Assembly (NCBI GenBank): GCA_016709995.1
Contig: JADJLQ010000002.1
Coordinates: 186,001-250,000 of the forward strand
Direction of reading: 5' to 3'
DNA: 64,000 nt
From: Saprospiraceae bacterium
Lineage (GTDB): Bacteria > Bacteroidota > Bacteroidia > Chitinophagales > Saprospiraceae
Notes under the pieces: generated by a model
Databases searched by the model: none
Seen by the model: only the letters and a program-made list of their open reading frames with translations
What the model was told of the DNA's origin: nothing
Made by a program: the position numbers and the translations under genes
Part shown: positions 1 to 9,569 of the stretch, piece by piece
Layout of the letters: every line of letters begins with the position of its first letter
Numbering within the stretch: position 1 is the first letter of the stretch

Positions 1-1465
1 TATCTATATATGAATTCGTCATTAAATACATTATCAGTTACATATGGGTCATACAAGAGTCTGCCCCAGATTTTGTAGAACAACCATTGTCTTTCAAAAG
101 CATAGGACCAGGTCATGGATGTCGTGTCTGATGTGAAATAGTCTTTGGCTGGAATATAGGTCTCCGAACCAATAAAATACCCACCTGAATAAGCTTGTTT
201 GTTGTCCAGTATATGTTGTCTCACAAATGCCGGGACACCCCACCTTAAACAGAAAAAATCCTCATTGCGGGCAGTCCAGGTGATTTTATATTTTTCCGAG
301 GTTGGTTTGAAATAGGTGTCATATAATTTTCCTCCATGTACTTTAAACAGCTTGGTAGAAGAGTGGGCGTGAGACCAATTAAATTTAAGATCTGCCCAAA
401 TAGGGCCTTCTGTAAAACCTAAGTCCGCTTCAGATTCGATGATTTTGCGAGTGAGTTGCTCCGTTTCTATACTGGTGGCGCCTCCCGAGCCAGTGTTGCT
501 GGACAGGGGTATGCGGTGGATAAATTTTGAAGGTCTGTTCGCTTGTTTTAAGCCTTCGATAATGGTCTCTCTGACCCAGGACTCCCTTTGCGCCGGAGTC
601 ATCCCCCCCATATCCAAGGGTCAGTCCCATTCCGGTGAGCTCGGGATATTCATTGAGCATCTGAGTCACACTTTCCCTGGTATACCTTTTGATGATTTCA
701 GCAGTATCTCCTTTAACAAAAAAGTGATGTTCGAGATTGTCCATGGCTACCTGGTGAGCCCTGGCAAATTCAGGGGTGACGAAAATATTGAACGGCATGA
801 TATAGGTATCGATAGCCCTTTCACTGGCCATGTGGGTGATCGCATGAAAAAGAGTTTGCCATTCTTTCATTTCTTTGTCTGTCCAGGGGCTGGCTTCCGG
901 AAAGTTCTTTGGTTTGATCAGATAGGTATAAGTATGAAGGTTCCAGAGCGTCAGACTATTGAGCCTTGTTTTCCGCCATCATGTCTAAAAATGCCTTCCA
1001 ATATAGGGTATCTCTACAGGTCTCATCATGCAGGCTCAAGGCATAGCTATGTCGATATGTATCCCAGGGTAGGTCATATTTAATACCCCGAATGGAAGAA
1101 AGGGTTTGCTTTGGCTGTTTTTAATCTGAGCCAGGGTATGGCCATGAATCAGGTCTTCTGCGATGGAGAGACATCCATAGATAAGTCCTCTTTCATCACC
1201 TCCCCGCACCAGGATTTGTCGTACTTTAAGTTGGATAACATATGCCTCTGCCTGTAGTTGCAGACTTATCTATACGCAAGTTTATTTGAAAAGGTTTATT
1301 TGATTTGGCGGTTTTTTGGTCTGCAGCAGTTAGGGCATCTTGCATTCTCGCTACAGCATAAGATTGCCTGGGTGAGGCAGGATCATAGGATATCGTCTGG
1401 GCTAAAACAGGTACAATAAAACGCTGGGCAAATAGGATCAGAAAGATCGTAGTACTTAACTTCAT
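1..1465 (-). pseudogene. Secreted glycoside-hydrolase-like protein (GH67-like N-terminus), frameshifted, 3' end off window
   Basis: Starts at 1465 with a signal peptide (MKLSTTIFLILFAQ..., cleavage near VLAQ). The protein can be followed to the left edge only by changing frame about four times: near 1255, 1088, 963 and at a run of seven C at 607-613. Reassembled, it reads through an N-terminal region like the helper domain of alpha-glucuronidases (SYAVARMQDAL, later RGGDERGLIYG), then a long barrel-like region (KYDLPWDTYRHSYAL, LTLWNLHTYTYL, YPELTGMGLTLGYG, KITWTARNEDFF, YKIWGRLLYDPYV). The function is probably plant-polysaccharide side-chain removal in the periplasm or outside the cell, but the family is assigned by resemblance only. 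Each break is a single-base indel, so this may be a real gene with sequencing errors rather than a decayed one. Confidence 0.55.
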
Positions 1466-1577
1466 ATCCTGAATTTAATTAGATTCAATCATTAATATAA
1501 GGTTGGTTATTATTTCCATTCTCCGGGACCTATATTTTGCGTAGTAAGATGATTTAGACAACCATTCTGGATCTATT

Positions 1578-1931
1578 TTATCCACATTATTTTTTTAACT
1601 ACTATATAGAGTCAAGCAGGACAGGGTCGTTTATATTTATTTATCCACATTCATCTTGTGCATAATAGCAGAGCAGCTGTGATTCTATTTTTGTTTTCCA
1701 CATTTCGCCTTTTTCATATAACCTTTTACCATATATGTGTGAGTAATTATCTTGTTATTCACATTGTTTGCACAGGAGCTTTATTGATCAGTTTTGAGGA
1801 TTTTTCTTATAATTACATATTACATAACCTGTAATGTATCTATTTAAGTTACTCGTAAGCAGAGCATTAATAATTAATAATTTTAAATATATATAACAAA
1901 CTGTATTTAAATGGATCAGATGTTTTCCACA
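1578..1931. other. oriC: Candidate replication origin (DnaA-box cluster, AT-rich)
   Basis: Within a 590-bp gene-free, very AT-rich gap lie four exact matches to the DnaA box TTATNCACA: TTATCCACA at 1578-1586 and 1641-1649, TTATGCACA on the minus strand at 1657-1665, and TTATTCACA at 1755-1763. One-mismatch boxes are TTTTCCACA at 1694-1702 and 1923-1931, and TTACTCACA (minus strand) at 1738-1746. A long A/T stretch at about 1859-2000 could be the unwinding element. The flanking genes diverge from the gap. Box sequence and clustering are seen directly; origin function is inferred. No dnaA or dnaN gene is nearby in the window, which does not exclude an origin, since in many bacteria it is not next to dnaA. 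Confidence 0.6.
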
Positions 1932-2033
1932 AACTAACAGTGCTAATAATAATAGCTTTATTTATAATTTATTTAATCTATTATATATTATTACTCCAAA
2001 GCCAAAGGGATCCAGAGTTGACGGCTGGTTGGC

Positions 2034-2041
2034 TATCTTTG
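2034..2041 (+). promoter_or_regulatory. Possible Bacteroidota -7 element of the heme A synthase gene
   Basis: TATCTTTG matches the Bacteroidota -7 consensus TAnnTTTG and lies 14 bases before the start codon at 2056. A well-placed TTTG -33 element was not seen, so this is a weak call. Confidence 0.3.
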
Positions 2042-2055
2042 GACCGAAATAAAAA

Positions 2056-3093
2056 ATGCAAGCAAGCCCATACCTTAAAACTCCTGTAAAAATCTGGTTA
2101 GTCATTGGATTGGTGATGATTTTTTTTCAGATTATTATCGGAGGTATTACCAGGTTGACCGGTTCAGGTCTTTCCATCACAAAATGGGATATCGTGACGG
2201 GTGCCATTCCGCCTCTCAATCATGACCAGTGGCAAGATGAATTTGAACTGTATAAACGAACTCCGCAGTACCAAAAGATCAATCAAGGTATGGACCTTTC
2301 GAGGTTTAAGTGGATCTATTTTTGGGAATACCTACATAGGCTTTGGGCCAGAAGTATGGGATTTGTGTTTTTGATTCCGTTGGTGATATTTTGGCTGAAA
2401 GGATACCTCGGGGTGAAGGGATTAAAAAAGGATTTGTTGATCGTCTTTTTGCTTGCAGCTTTGGTGGGAATGTTTGGATGGATTATGGTGGCGAGTGGAC
2501 TGGTCGAAAGGCCTTGGGTGAATGCATACAAATTGAGCATACATCTGGGTTTGGCATTGATCACGCTGAGTTTTTTATGGTGGGTATTTTTGAAATATCA
2601 ATATGTAGACAGAGTCTCTCCGGATAAAATTGGGACTGTTTTGGCCCGTACATTTTTGTTTTTGGTGTCGATCCAGATTTTGTTGGGAGGCATGATGAGT
2701 GGTATGAAGGCGGCGCTGCTATTTCCCAGTTTTCCGATGATGGGAAGTCATTTGATAGACCCTATAATTTTTAAAGCTGACTCCTGGCAGTGGATGCACT
2801 TTGTGGATTATGATGTATATCCTTTTTTACCGGCTTTGGTACAGGTATTGCATCGTAGTCTGGCAATGGCTGTATTGACGCTATTTTTCATAGCGGTATT
2901 CAGGTTAGGGAGTAAGTCATTGATGATGATTGGGATCATTTTGATTGTCCAGATCATTTTAGGAATATGGACATTGCTCTCAAGTATTGGTACGATCCCG
3001 GTTGGTTTGGGTGTGATGCACCAGGCGGTAGGTATTATGCTATTAATGGCAGCGGTACATTGGTATTTTATGCAGCATCGTGCCGGCAGGTAA
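2056..3093 (+). CDS. ctaA: Heme A synthase (COX15/CtaA family)
   Basis: A 345-residue polytopic inner-membrane protein that oxidises the C8 methyl of heme O to the formyl group of heme A for aa3-type cytochrome oxidase. It shows about eight hydrophobic helices and the four expected histidine sites: EYLHRLWARS (His about residue 94), LSIHLGLALI, VLHRSLAMAV and VMHQAVGIML. The N-terminal GGITRLTGSGLSITKW segment is also typical. The length fits the COX15 branch used by proteobacteria, mitochondria and Bacteroidota. It follows the putative origin and is the first rightward gene. No heme O synthase or oxidase subunit gene is in the window. Confidence 0.95.
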   Translation: MQASPYLKTPVKIWLVIGLVMIFFQIIIGGITRLTGSGLSITKWDIVTGAIPPLNHDQWQDEFELYKRTPQYQKINQGMDLSRFKWIYFWEYLHRLWARSMGFVFLIPLVIFWLKGYLGVKGLKKDLLIVFLLAALVGMFGWIMVASGLVERPWVNAYKLSIHLGLALITLSFLWWVFLKYQYVDRVSPDKIGTVLARTFLFLVSIQILLGGMMSGMKAALLFPSFPMMGSHLIDPIIFKADSWQWMHFVDYDVYPFLPALVQVLHRSLAMAVLTLFFIAVFRLGSKSLMMIGIILIVQIILGIWTLLSSIGTIPVGLGVMHQAVGIMLLMAAVHWYFMQHRAGR

Positions 3094-3124
3094 AAAGGCA
3101 TTAAATTTGTAATAAAGAATCATT

Positions 3125-3655
3125 ATGCATGCTTTAAAAAGTCTTCCTCACTATACATATGATGATTATAAATTGTGGGAAGGTGACTGGGAGCTTATTG
3201 ATGGTATTCCGTACTCCATGAGCCCAGCTGCTACACCGAGGCATCAATATATTGCTAATAATTTGGGATTAGTTTTTGCTTTGGCTTTAAAAGGTTGCGC
3301 TGATTGTAAAGTATACCAACCTATAGATTATAAAATAGACGAATACACTGTCGTTCAACCTGATTTATTGATTGTATGCAAACCGATCAAGAAGAAATTT
3401 CTTGATTTTCCGCCAGCATTAGTGGTTGAGATTCTGAGTGATTCAACGAAAGAAAAAGATAGAGAAGTAAAGTATTCTTTATTTGAGAAAGAAGGTATCC
3501 CCTGGTATTTGATGGTGGATCCGGACAAGGAAACCGTGGAAATCTATCAACTAAAGACGAAAAAATATCATAAAATCGAGACAGTTCATGACGAGTCTTT
3601 TACTTTTAATATAGGGACTTGCAAGGCTCCTGTAGTGATGAAAGAAATTTGGTAA
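3125..3655 (+). CDS. Uma2 family (DUF820) restriction-endonuclease-fold protein
   Basis: A 176-residue soluble protein with the layout of the Uma2/DUF820 family: a short N-terminal part (YTYDDYKLWEG, ELIDGIPYSMSPA), then VVQPDLLIV, VVEILSDSTKEKDREVKY and a YLMVDPDKETVEIY strand. The Asp in QPD, the Glu in VEILS and the Lys in REVKY form the PD-(D/E)XK-type active site known from the fold. Natural substrates of this family are unknown; it is common in cyanobacteria and Bacteroidota, often in many copies. It lies 31 bases after heme A synthase but shares no evident role with it. Confidence 0.88.
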   Translation: MHALKSLPHYTYDDYKLWEGDWELIDGIPYSMSPAATPRHQYIANNLGLVFALALKGCADCKVYQPIDYKIDEYTVVQPDLLIVCKPIKKKFLDFPPALVVEILSDSTKEKDREVKYSLFEKEGIPWYLMVDPDKETVEIYQLKTKKYHKIETVHDESFTFNIGTCKAPVVMKEIW

Positions 3656-3699
3656 CAAATTGATTACTAAATAATTAAAATTAAATTTTTCTATTTTTA

Positions 3700-4992
3700 A
3701 TGAAGTATTACAGCACGAAGAGTGGTAAAGAGGACCATTCCATTTTTTTACCTTTCGAGCAGGCTATTTTTTTAGGTCCAGCTGCTGATGGAGGCCTGTT
3801 TATGCCGGATACCTTTCCCATACTAAGCCAATCCTTTATATCAAATATAGCACAGAAGTCTATTGTGGATATAGGTTGTGAAATCATCCAGCCTTTTACG
3901 GAGTTGGCAGACGCAACGTTACTAGACATAGTCTCAAAGGCATTTTCATTCCCTGCTCCACTGCATTATGTATCAGAGGATAGGTGCTTTCTCGAATTGT
4001 TTCATGGACCTACCTTGGCCTTTAAAGATTTTGGAGCCCGGTTCATGGCTCAGACGATGTCGGTCTTGAGACCAAAGGATACGGAGATCAATATCCTGGT
4101 GGCTACTTCTGGAGATACAGGTGGCGCTGTCGCCAGTGCGTTCAGTGGTTTGGAGAGCTTTAAGGTATTCATCCTGTTTCCTAAAGGTAAGGTCAGTCCC
4201 TTACAACAAAGACAGCTGACCACCTGGGAAGATAATGTCCAGGCGATTGAGGTAGATGGCACCTTTGATGATTGTCAAAGATTGGTCAAACAAGCTTTTG
4301 CTGACAAGGACCTTCGGGACAAAAAAGTATTTGGGTCAGCCAATTCGATCAATATAGCCCGACTCTTACCCCAGATGGTATATTATTTTGAATCGTACAA
4401 GCAAGCACGTTCCAAGAAAGATCTTACCCTTATAGTGCCATCAGGCAATTTTGGTAATCTCACAGCCGGGCTTTTTGCCAAGCGGATTGGGCTACCGATA
4501 GCCCATTTTATAGCTGCTACCAATATCAATGATATGGTGCCGGAGTATCTCAGGACCGGGTCGTTTGTACCAAGAGTTTCACGTGAAACATTGTCCAACG
4601 CGATGGATGTGGGTGACCCTAGCAATTTTGTGCGCATGAAAGAAATGTACAGAGGATTGGACGAACGTTCCACGTGGAACTATCTCCGTCAAGACATCAG
4701 CGAACATGTGGTCGATGACACCACTACTCTGGACAATATAAAGGAGGTGTATGAAAAGCAGGGCTATATCATGGATCCACATACAGCCGTGGCCTATGAT
4801 GCTGCCAAATCCAATCCGGGTAATAATGTGATTGTGTCTACGGCGCACTGGGCCAAATTTGCCTCAACGATAGAGCGGGCGATTGGGTTTTTACCCGCTT
4901 TGCCAGAATCCCTGACCCGACTGATGGACAAAGAAGAAAGGATGGTGACTATAAGACCGGAGTATGAGCTTTTGCTGGATATAATCAGGTGA
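3700..4992 (+). CDS. thrC: Threonine synthase
   Basis: A 430-residue cytosolic PLP enzyme converting O-phosphohomoserine to threonine and phosphate, the last step of threonine synthesis. The PLP lysine is about residue 109 in the motif HGPTLAFKDFGARF; ATSGDTGGAVA is the phosphate-binding loop and VPSGNFGNL the later cofactor contact. The N-terminal MKYYSTKSGK opening fits the bacterial ThrC family and the length is full. It has no thrA or thrB neighbour here and is followed by a short palindromic repeat at 5010-5024. Confidence 0.95.
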   Translation: MKYYSTKSGKEDHSIFLPFEQAIFLGPAADGGLFMPDTFPILSQSFISNIAQKSIVDIGCEIIQPFTELADATLLDIVSKAFSFPAPLHYVSEDRCFLELFHGPTLAFKDFGARFMAQTMSVLRPKDTEINILVATSGDTGGAVASAFSGLESFKVFILFPKGKVSPLQQRQLTTWEDNVQAIEVDGTFDDCQRLVKQAFADKDLRDKKVFGSANSINIARLLPQMVYYFESYKQARSKKDLTLIVPSGNFGNLTAGLFAKRIGLPIAHFIAATNINDMVPEYLRTGSFVPRVSRETLSNAMDVGDPSNFVRMKEMYRGLDERSTWNYLRQDISEHVVDDTTTLDNIKEVYEKQGYIMDPHTAVAYDAAKSNPGNNVIVSTAHWAKFASTIERAIGFLPALPESLTRLMDKEERMVTIRPEYELLLDIIR

Positions 4993-5009
4993 GGTTTAGC
5001 AATGAAGCC

Positions 5010-5024
5010 AAACCTGCGAGGTTT
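5010..5024. repeat. Short palindrome downstream of threonine synthase
   Basis: AAACCT-GCG-AGGTTT is a perfect 6-bp-stem palindrome with a three-base loop, 18 bases after the stop of the threonine synthase gene. Such palindromes recur between genes in some Bacteroidota genomes. It lacks a T-run, so it is a weak terminator candidate. The rest of the gap to 5358 holds nothing recognised. Confidence 0.4.
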
Positions 5025-5358
5025 GAGAGTTAGCTCGTGCGCAATAGAACCTTCTGTTTTTTATTAATTTATTAATTTATTGATAATGAGCAAGTTATAA
5101 ACATTATTTCAACCAAGGTCATTAGGTTGTTAAAGGGTTCTGTTGCTATAATTAAACAGTATTTTAGAATAAATGATTTTAGGCTAATAAACAGTTGGTT
5201 ACAGCTAAAAGATATCCGTAGTGTGAATTTTACAAAACCAGTACCTAACAGATTTTATACAAATATTTAAAGTGATCGTAGCAGCCAACCACAAATTAGT
5301 CAACTCTAATAGTATTAACTTTCGATCCTTATTCTACATAATTTTTATAAGGTCAATC

Positions 5359-7233
5359 ATGTCATATAAACGATATTTTAAAATATTCACACTCCTCGTA
5401 TTGTCTGCATCAGACACTATGACCCAACCTGTCCTTCCACCGCTTACAGCCTGGCATGGTAAAAGCGAATCGCTGATTGCTAATGTTACCGATCCATGGA
5501 TCACGCCTACTGAAAAATCAGGTTTTATAACAACTCCTGATTATAACGAGACGGTGAGTTGGTTTAAAAAACTGACTACAGCCTCTCGCTTATTAAGAAT
5601 GGTCACCATCGGTAAAAGCTTAGAAGGACGGGATATTGTGATGATCGTCGCATCGATTGAGCAAAACATAACACCGGCTGCATTAAAAAAATCAAACAAG
5701 CCTTTGTTTTTGGTGCAAGCAGGTATTCACTCCGGCGAAATCGATGGCAAAGATGCCGGCATGATGTTACTGAGAGATATTGCATTCGGCGGCAAGCAAT
5801 CACTATTGAATAAAGTAAACTTTTTATTTATTCCTATACTGAGTGTAGATGCGCATGAACGATCTTCGGAGTACAACCGACCCAACCAACGAGGACCGCA
5901 GAACATGGGTTGGAGAACCAATGCTCAAAATTTAAACCTCAACAGGGATTATGCAAAACTGGATACTAAAGAATTGAGAGCGGTGGTAAAAGTAATGAAT
6001 GAATATAATCCGGTCTTGTATATGGATATCCATGTAACCGATGGAGCCGACTACCAGTACGATATTACATTTGGGGGCATTGGCCTGCAAGGCAATTCGC
6101 CGGGCATTTCGCAATGGTTGGAAACAATTTATAAACCAGCCGCTGATAAAGACTTATTGGCTCAGGGACACATTCCCGGACCACTGTTATTGGCACTTAA
6201 TGACCGGGATTTTTCAGAAGGCAATATATGGATCCTGGGAAGCCCAAGGTTTTCCGACAGCTATGGCAACCTTCGGCATATGGCAACCCTCCTGATTGAG
6301 AATCATTCATTAAAACCCTATAAACAAAGGGTATTGGGCACTTACGTTTTGTTGGAAAGTACGTTGAATTTACTGGCAACAGACGGACAGATGCTTAGAC
6401 AGATTACAGAAAAAGATAAAACAATCAGGGACTCAAAAGTACCGATGTCCTATAAAGTACCCCAGATGAAAAACTCCCTGAGTTTTGAATCAACAGCAAT
6501 TATGGAGATGAGCGACACGAACCAAGTCAGTCCTGACAGCCTTGAATTTTATGGAATATCATCCAGGATAATAAAATCATCAATTACAAACGCAGATTAT
6601 ATAGAATGGCTTGGCATTCCCCAAAAATCAACCATCGTCAGTTATAAAGCTACCGAACCGATTGATTTTGTACTTCGCCCCAAAGGCTATTGGATTCCAG
6701 CCTCATGCGATGAGGTAATCAGTCGCTTAAAAATGCACGGCATAAAGATGAATATCATCACACAACCACAGGAAATAAGTGTAGAGATGTATAGAATAGA
6801 AGGTGCTAAATTTGAAAACGAAGCGCAGGTAGTACTGCCATATGAAGGACATATTCAAGTGAGTGGGAATACAAAATCTGAAACCCGCAAGCAGACATTT
6901 CCAAAAGGCTCTGCCTACATTTCCACGGACCAGACTCTGGGCGACCTGGCTATGGCCCTTCTGGAACCCACTTCAAAAGATTCTTATTTTAGTTGGGGAT
7001 TTTTTCTTTCCATTTTTCAACGGACAGAATATATTGAAGCGTATTTGATGGAGCCCATGGCAAAAAAAATGTTGGAAGAATCCCCGGAATTACAGAAGGA
7101 ATTTGAAGAAAAGAAAGCAACGGATAAATCCTTTGCAAATAATCAATCCGCCATCCTGACCTGGTTTTACAGCAAAACAAAATATTATGACGACCATTAC
7201 TTGTTATACCCGATAGGGAGAGCACTTAATTGA
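5359..7233 (+). CDS. Secreted M14 family zinc carboxypeptidase-like protein
   Basis: The ATG at 5359 is preferred over upstream GTG 5272 because it opens directly onto a signal peptide (MSYKRYFKIFTLLVLSAS). The resulting 624-residue protein carries the M14 zinc site: GIHSGEIDGKD gives His and Glu (about residues 124 and 127), and YMDIHVTDGADYQYD gives the second His; IENHSLKPYKQRV probably holds the catalytic Glu. It should be a periplasmic or secreted metallocarboxypeptidase. After the catalytic domain there is a long C-terminal part without recognised motif. The next gene starts at once, suggesting a shared transcript. Confidence 0.85.
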   Translation: MSYKRYFKIFTLLVLSASDTMTQPVLPPLTAWHGKSESLIANVTDPWITPTEKSGFITTPDYNETVSWFKKLTTASRLLRMVTIGKSLEGRDIVMIVASIEQNITPAALKKSNKPLFLVQAGIHSGEIDGKDAGMMLLRDIAFGGKQSLLNKVNFLFIPILSVDAHERSSEYNRPNQRGPQNMGWRTNAQNLNLNRDYAKLDTKELRAVVKVMNEYNPVLYMDIHVTDGADYQYDITFGGIGLQGNSPGISQWLETIYKPAADKDLLAQGHIPGPLLLALNDRDFSEGNIWILGSPRFSDSYGNLRHMATLLIENHSLKPYKQRVLGTYVLLESTLNLLATDGQMLRQITEKDKTIRDSKVPMSYKVPQMKNSLSFESTAIMEMSDTNQVSPDSLEFYGISSRIIKSSITNADYIEWLGIPQKSTIVSYKATEPIDFVLRPKGYWIPASCDEVISRLKMHGIKMNIITQPQEISVEMYRIEGAKFENEAQVVLPYEGHIQVSGNTKSETRKQTFPKGSAYISTDQTLGDLAMALLEPTSKDSYFSWGFFLSIFQRTEYIEAYLMEPMAKKMLEESPELQKEFEEKKATDKSFANNQSAILTWFYSKTKYYDDHYLLYPIGRALN

Positions 7234-7292
7234 AAGGATGTCACATGATTGACGATACCGTAATGAAAAGCAAAAATTATTATCTTACAGCC

Positions 7293-7718
7293 ATGAAATC
7301 TACCTTTTTATTCCTCCTGCTGCTGGTCAGTGATTCCATCTTGGCCCAATCTAAAACAGAATCTGTGATCATAAAACTATCTGCCGAGAAGTACGCATCG
7401 ATGAATCCCTCCTCCCTTGACAAGCTCAAAACACTCCTGGATGACCGGATGATCTTTATCCATTCCAACGGCATGACAGAGACCAAAGCAGATATGATAC
7501 AACATATCAAAGAGGGCAAGTGGATGCTGCGCAAAGTAGACTCCAGGGAGGTCAATGTCAGGGTATACAAAAACAATTTTGCCGTACTCACCGCCAAAGG
7601 TATCTTTCATGCTACCAATGAAGGCAAGGATATGGATGTAGACCTGTATTATACGGAGGTATGGACGCACGTGAAAGACGGTTGGTTGTTAGCGAGCAGG
7701 CATGCGAGTAAGAATTAA
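7293..7718 (+). CDS. Secreted NTF2-like (DUF4440/SnoaL-type) protein
   Basis: The start at 7293 places a clean signal peptide first (MKSTFLFLLLLVSDSILAQ); in-frame starts at 7263, 7245 and TTG 7230 are also possible, the last overlapping the preceding stop. The mature part of about 120 residues follows the NTF2-like pattern: an initial helix, LLDDRMIFIHSNG, a TKADMIQHIKEGK helix and alternating strands ending YYTEVWTHVKDGWLLASRHAS. No enzymatic residues can be assigned. It may act as a small periplasmic binding or hydrolytic cone-fold protein. Confidence 0.7.
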   Translation: MKSTFLFLLLLVSDSILAQSKTESVIIKLSAEKYASMNPSSLDKLKTLLDDRMIFIHSNGMTETKADMIQHIKEGKWMLRKVDSREVNVRVYKNNFAVLTAKGIFHATNEGKDMDVDLYYTEVWTHVKDGWLLASRHASKN

Positions 7719-7921
7719 TTAGGAGTATTGTCTGGCAAAAAAAATCATCACACACCATACTAAAAATCCGGACATTTAGTCGGCTCTTCGCGCGATACCA
7801 TGATCCAAATATTATATTAGGTGTTTATCAATCAAACCTTCAATAATTCATTAACTATGCCAAGCGCATGCGTCTCCCCCTTCGGAAAAACAATCCAAAC
7901 TAATCAAGTCGCTGAGAGGCT

Positions 7922-9569
7922 TTAGTCTTTTTTTGCAAAATTAATTTTAGCAAGTAAAATATTGCGGGGATCAAATTCCAACTTTTCAGGTGCGAGGTTG
8001 ACTTTAAAAGTTTGTGTTTGATGTTGGCTAGTGAGATTCATTTTTAGTATGGCCGGTGTTGTATTACCTTTGGTATAATAACCTATTTCTACAGGCACGT
8101 TGAATACAATGTCCCCTGCCTGGGTTTGTTCTAATTGAATGGTTATATTTTTTTATTTATAGCATCATAGTCCCACGTTGCATTCAAATGAGGTATGATG
8201 GGTTGATACAACCATTGCTTGAAAAATACTTTTAGGTCCTTACCGGATGCTTTTTCCATGGCTATTCTAAAATCATCTGTGGTAGCATTTTTATTGTAAA
8301 ACGCAGCGTAGTAGGATTGAATGCCTTTTTTAAAATCAGCCTCGCCGACCAAATGTCTCAACATGTGTAGTACCCATGCTCCTTTTTGATAGGTAATACC
8401 AGATGTCACAGGTTCTTTTTCGGCCGATCTGGGACTTACAATGCTAAAATCCGGTAGTTTTGCGGACAGGTCCATGACGATGTCTTTGGCACGCTGGATG
8501 CCTTTAGAGTATTCGTCTTTGCCATATTCATTTTCAATAAACAATAAGGTAAAAAAGTTGCAAAACCTTCACTCAGCCAGGCATCGTCCCAGGTGGTTTC
8601 GGTGACTGCATTGCCAAACCATTGATGCGCTATTTCATGTATGACTATATTTCGAGTCCGGATATCTCTTTTGCCATTGACCAGATTTTCTCCATAGAAT
8701 ATTGCCGAGGAGGTTTCCATCCCACCACTCACACTCGCCGATTGAATATTAGCCAGCTTCTCATAGGCAAAAGGGCCTACGTACTGACTGTAAAATGTCA
8801 ACACTTTTTTGGTGGGCTCCTCAAAATCATAAAATCCGTTTTCTCTGTTTTTTGTATAGACCCAGGTTTGAATTGATTTACATCCAAACTGATCTACATA
8901 TTTAACTGCAAAATCGGCTATGCCCAATACAAATAACCAGCAGGATACCGGGACGGATTGTTTCCAATGTGTGAGCCTGGTATTGTTGCCCAGATCTGAT
9001 TCTTCCTGCAATAATCCGTTGGATATTACTTTGTAATGAGCAGGCGCCTTTACTATAAATTCAGAAGTAGCTTTATCGTAGGGGTGATCTATGGTGGGCA
9101 ACCACTGCCTTGCTTTGTTGGGCCAGTTTTCGCAAAAAAAACTGCGGTCCCCAAATTTAGTAGCTCCTATTTTTAATCCATCAAAAGGAATTCCATGGTA
9201 TTGTATTGTAAAAACCATTTCCGTATTGGCCGTGGAGGGGGTAGGTAGTGAAAGGATGATTTCATCATTTTGATGTGTATAGTTGATAGGTGTGTCAGCC
9301 AGTTTAACGGCATCTATCTGCATTCCTTTTCCTTGTTTAGCGTCAGACTTATTGATGAAATCCAGTCTGAAATGCTGAACTCCGGAAGTTTTAAATAAAA
9401 TAGTGATCTGTGCGTTGCCGAAGATTTCATTGGAGCTATCGGATACCGTAATTTCAAAGGCATAATGTATTATATCAATGTTTTTATTGAATGGATAAGT
9501 GTCTCCCCAGGCCATTTGGGTGAATAAAAACAGGCATGCGACTAACCAATAAGTCTTAATTTTATTCAT
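7922..9569 (-). CDS. Secreted M1 family aminopeptidase, two homopolymer frameshifts
   Basis: A gluzincin aminopeptidase with signal peptide (start 9569), SGGMETSSAIFY in place of the GAMEN substrate motif, and the zinc site HEIAHQWFGN followed by WLSEGFATF. Reading is interrupted near 8550 (six A where seven restore ATFFTLLFIENEYGKDEY) and near 8150 (seven T where eight restore NKKNITIQLEQ). With both repaired the protein runs to the stop at 7922 and includes the HEAT-like half (GVTYQKG-like ITYQKGAWVLHMLRHLVGE) and a beta domain. It overlaps by one base the stop of the M1 gene upstream, so the two are probably co-transcribed. Likely periplasmic peptide trimming. Confidence 0.88.

Noticed and set aside
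439..1083. 214-codon plus-strand frame
   Set aside because: It is the antisense shadow of the leftward glycosidase-like gene, whose conserved motifs are on the minus strand.
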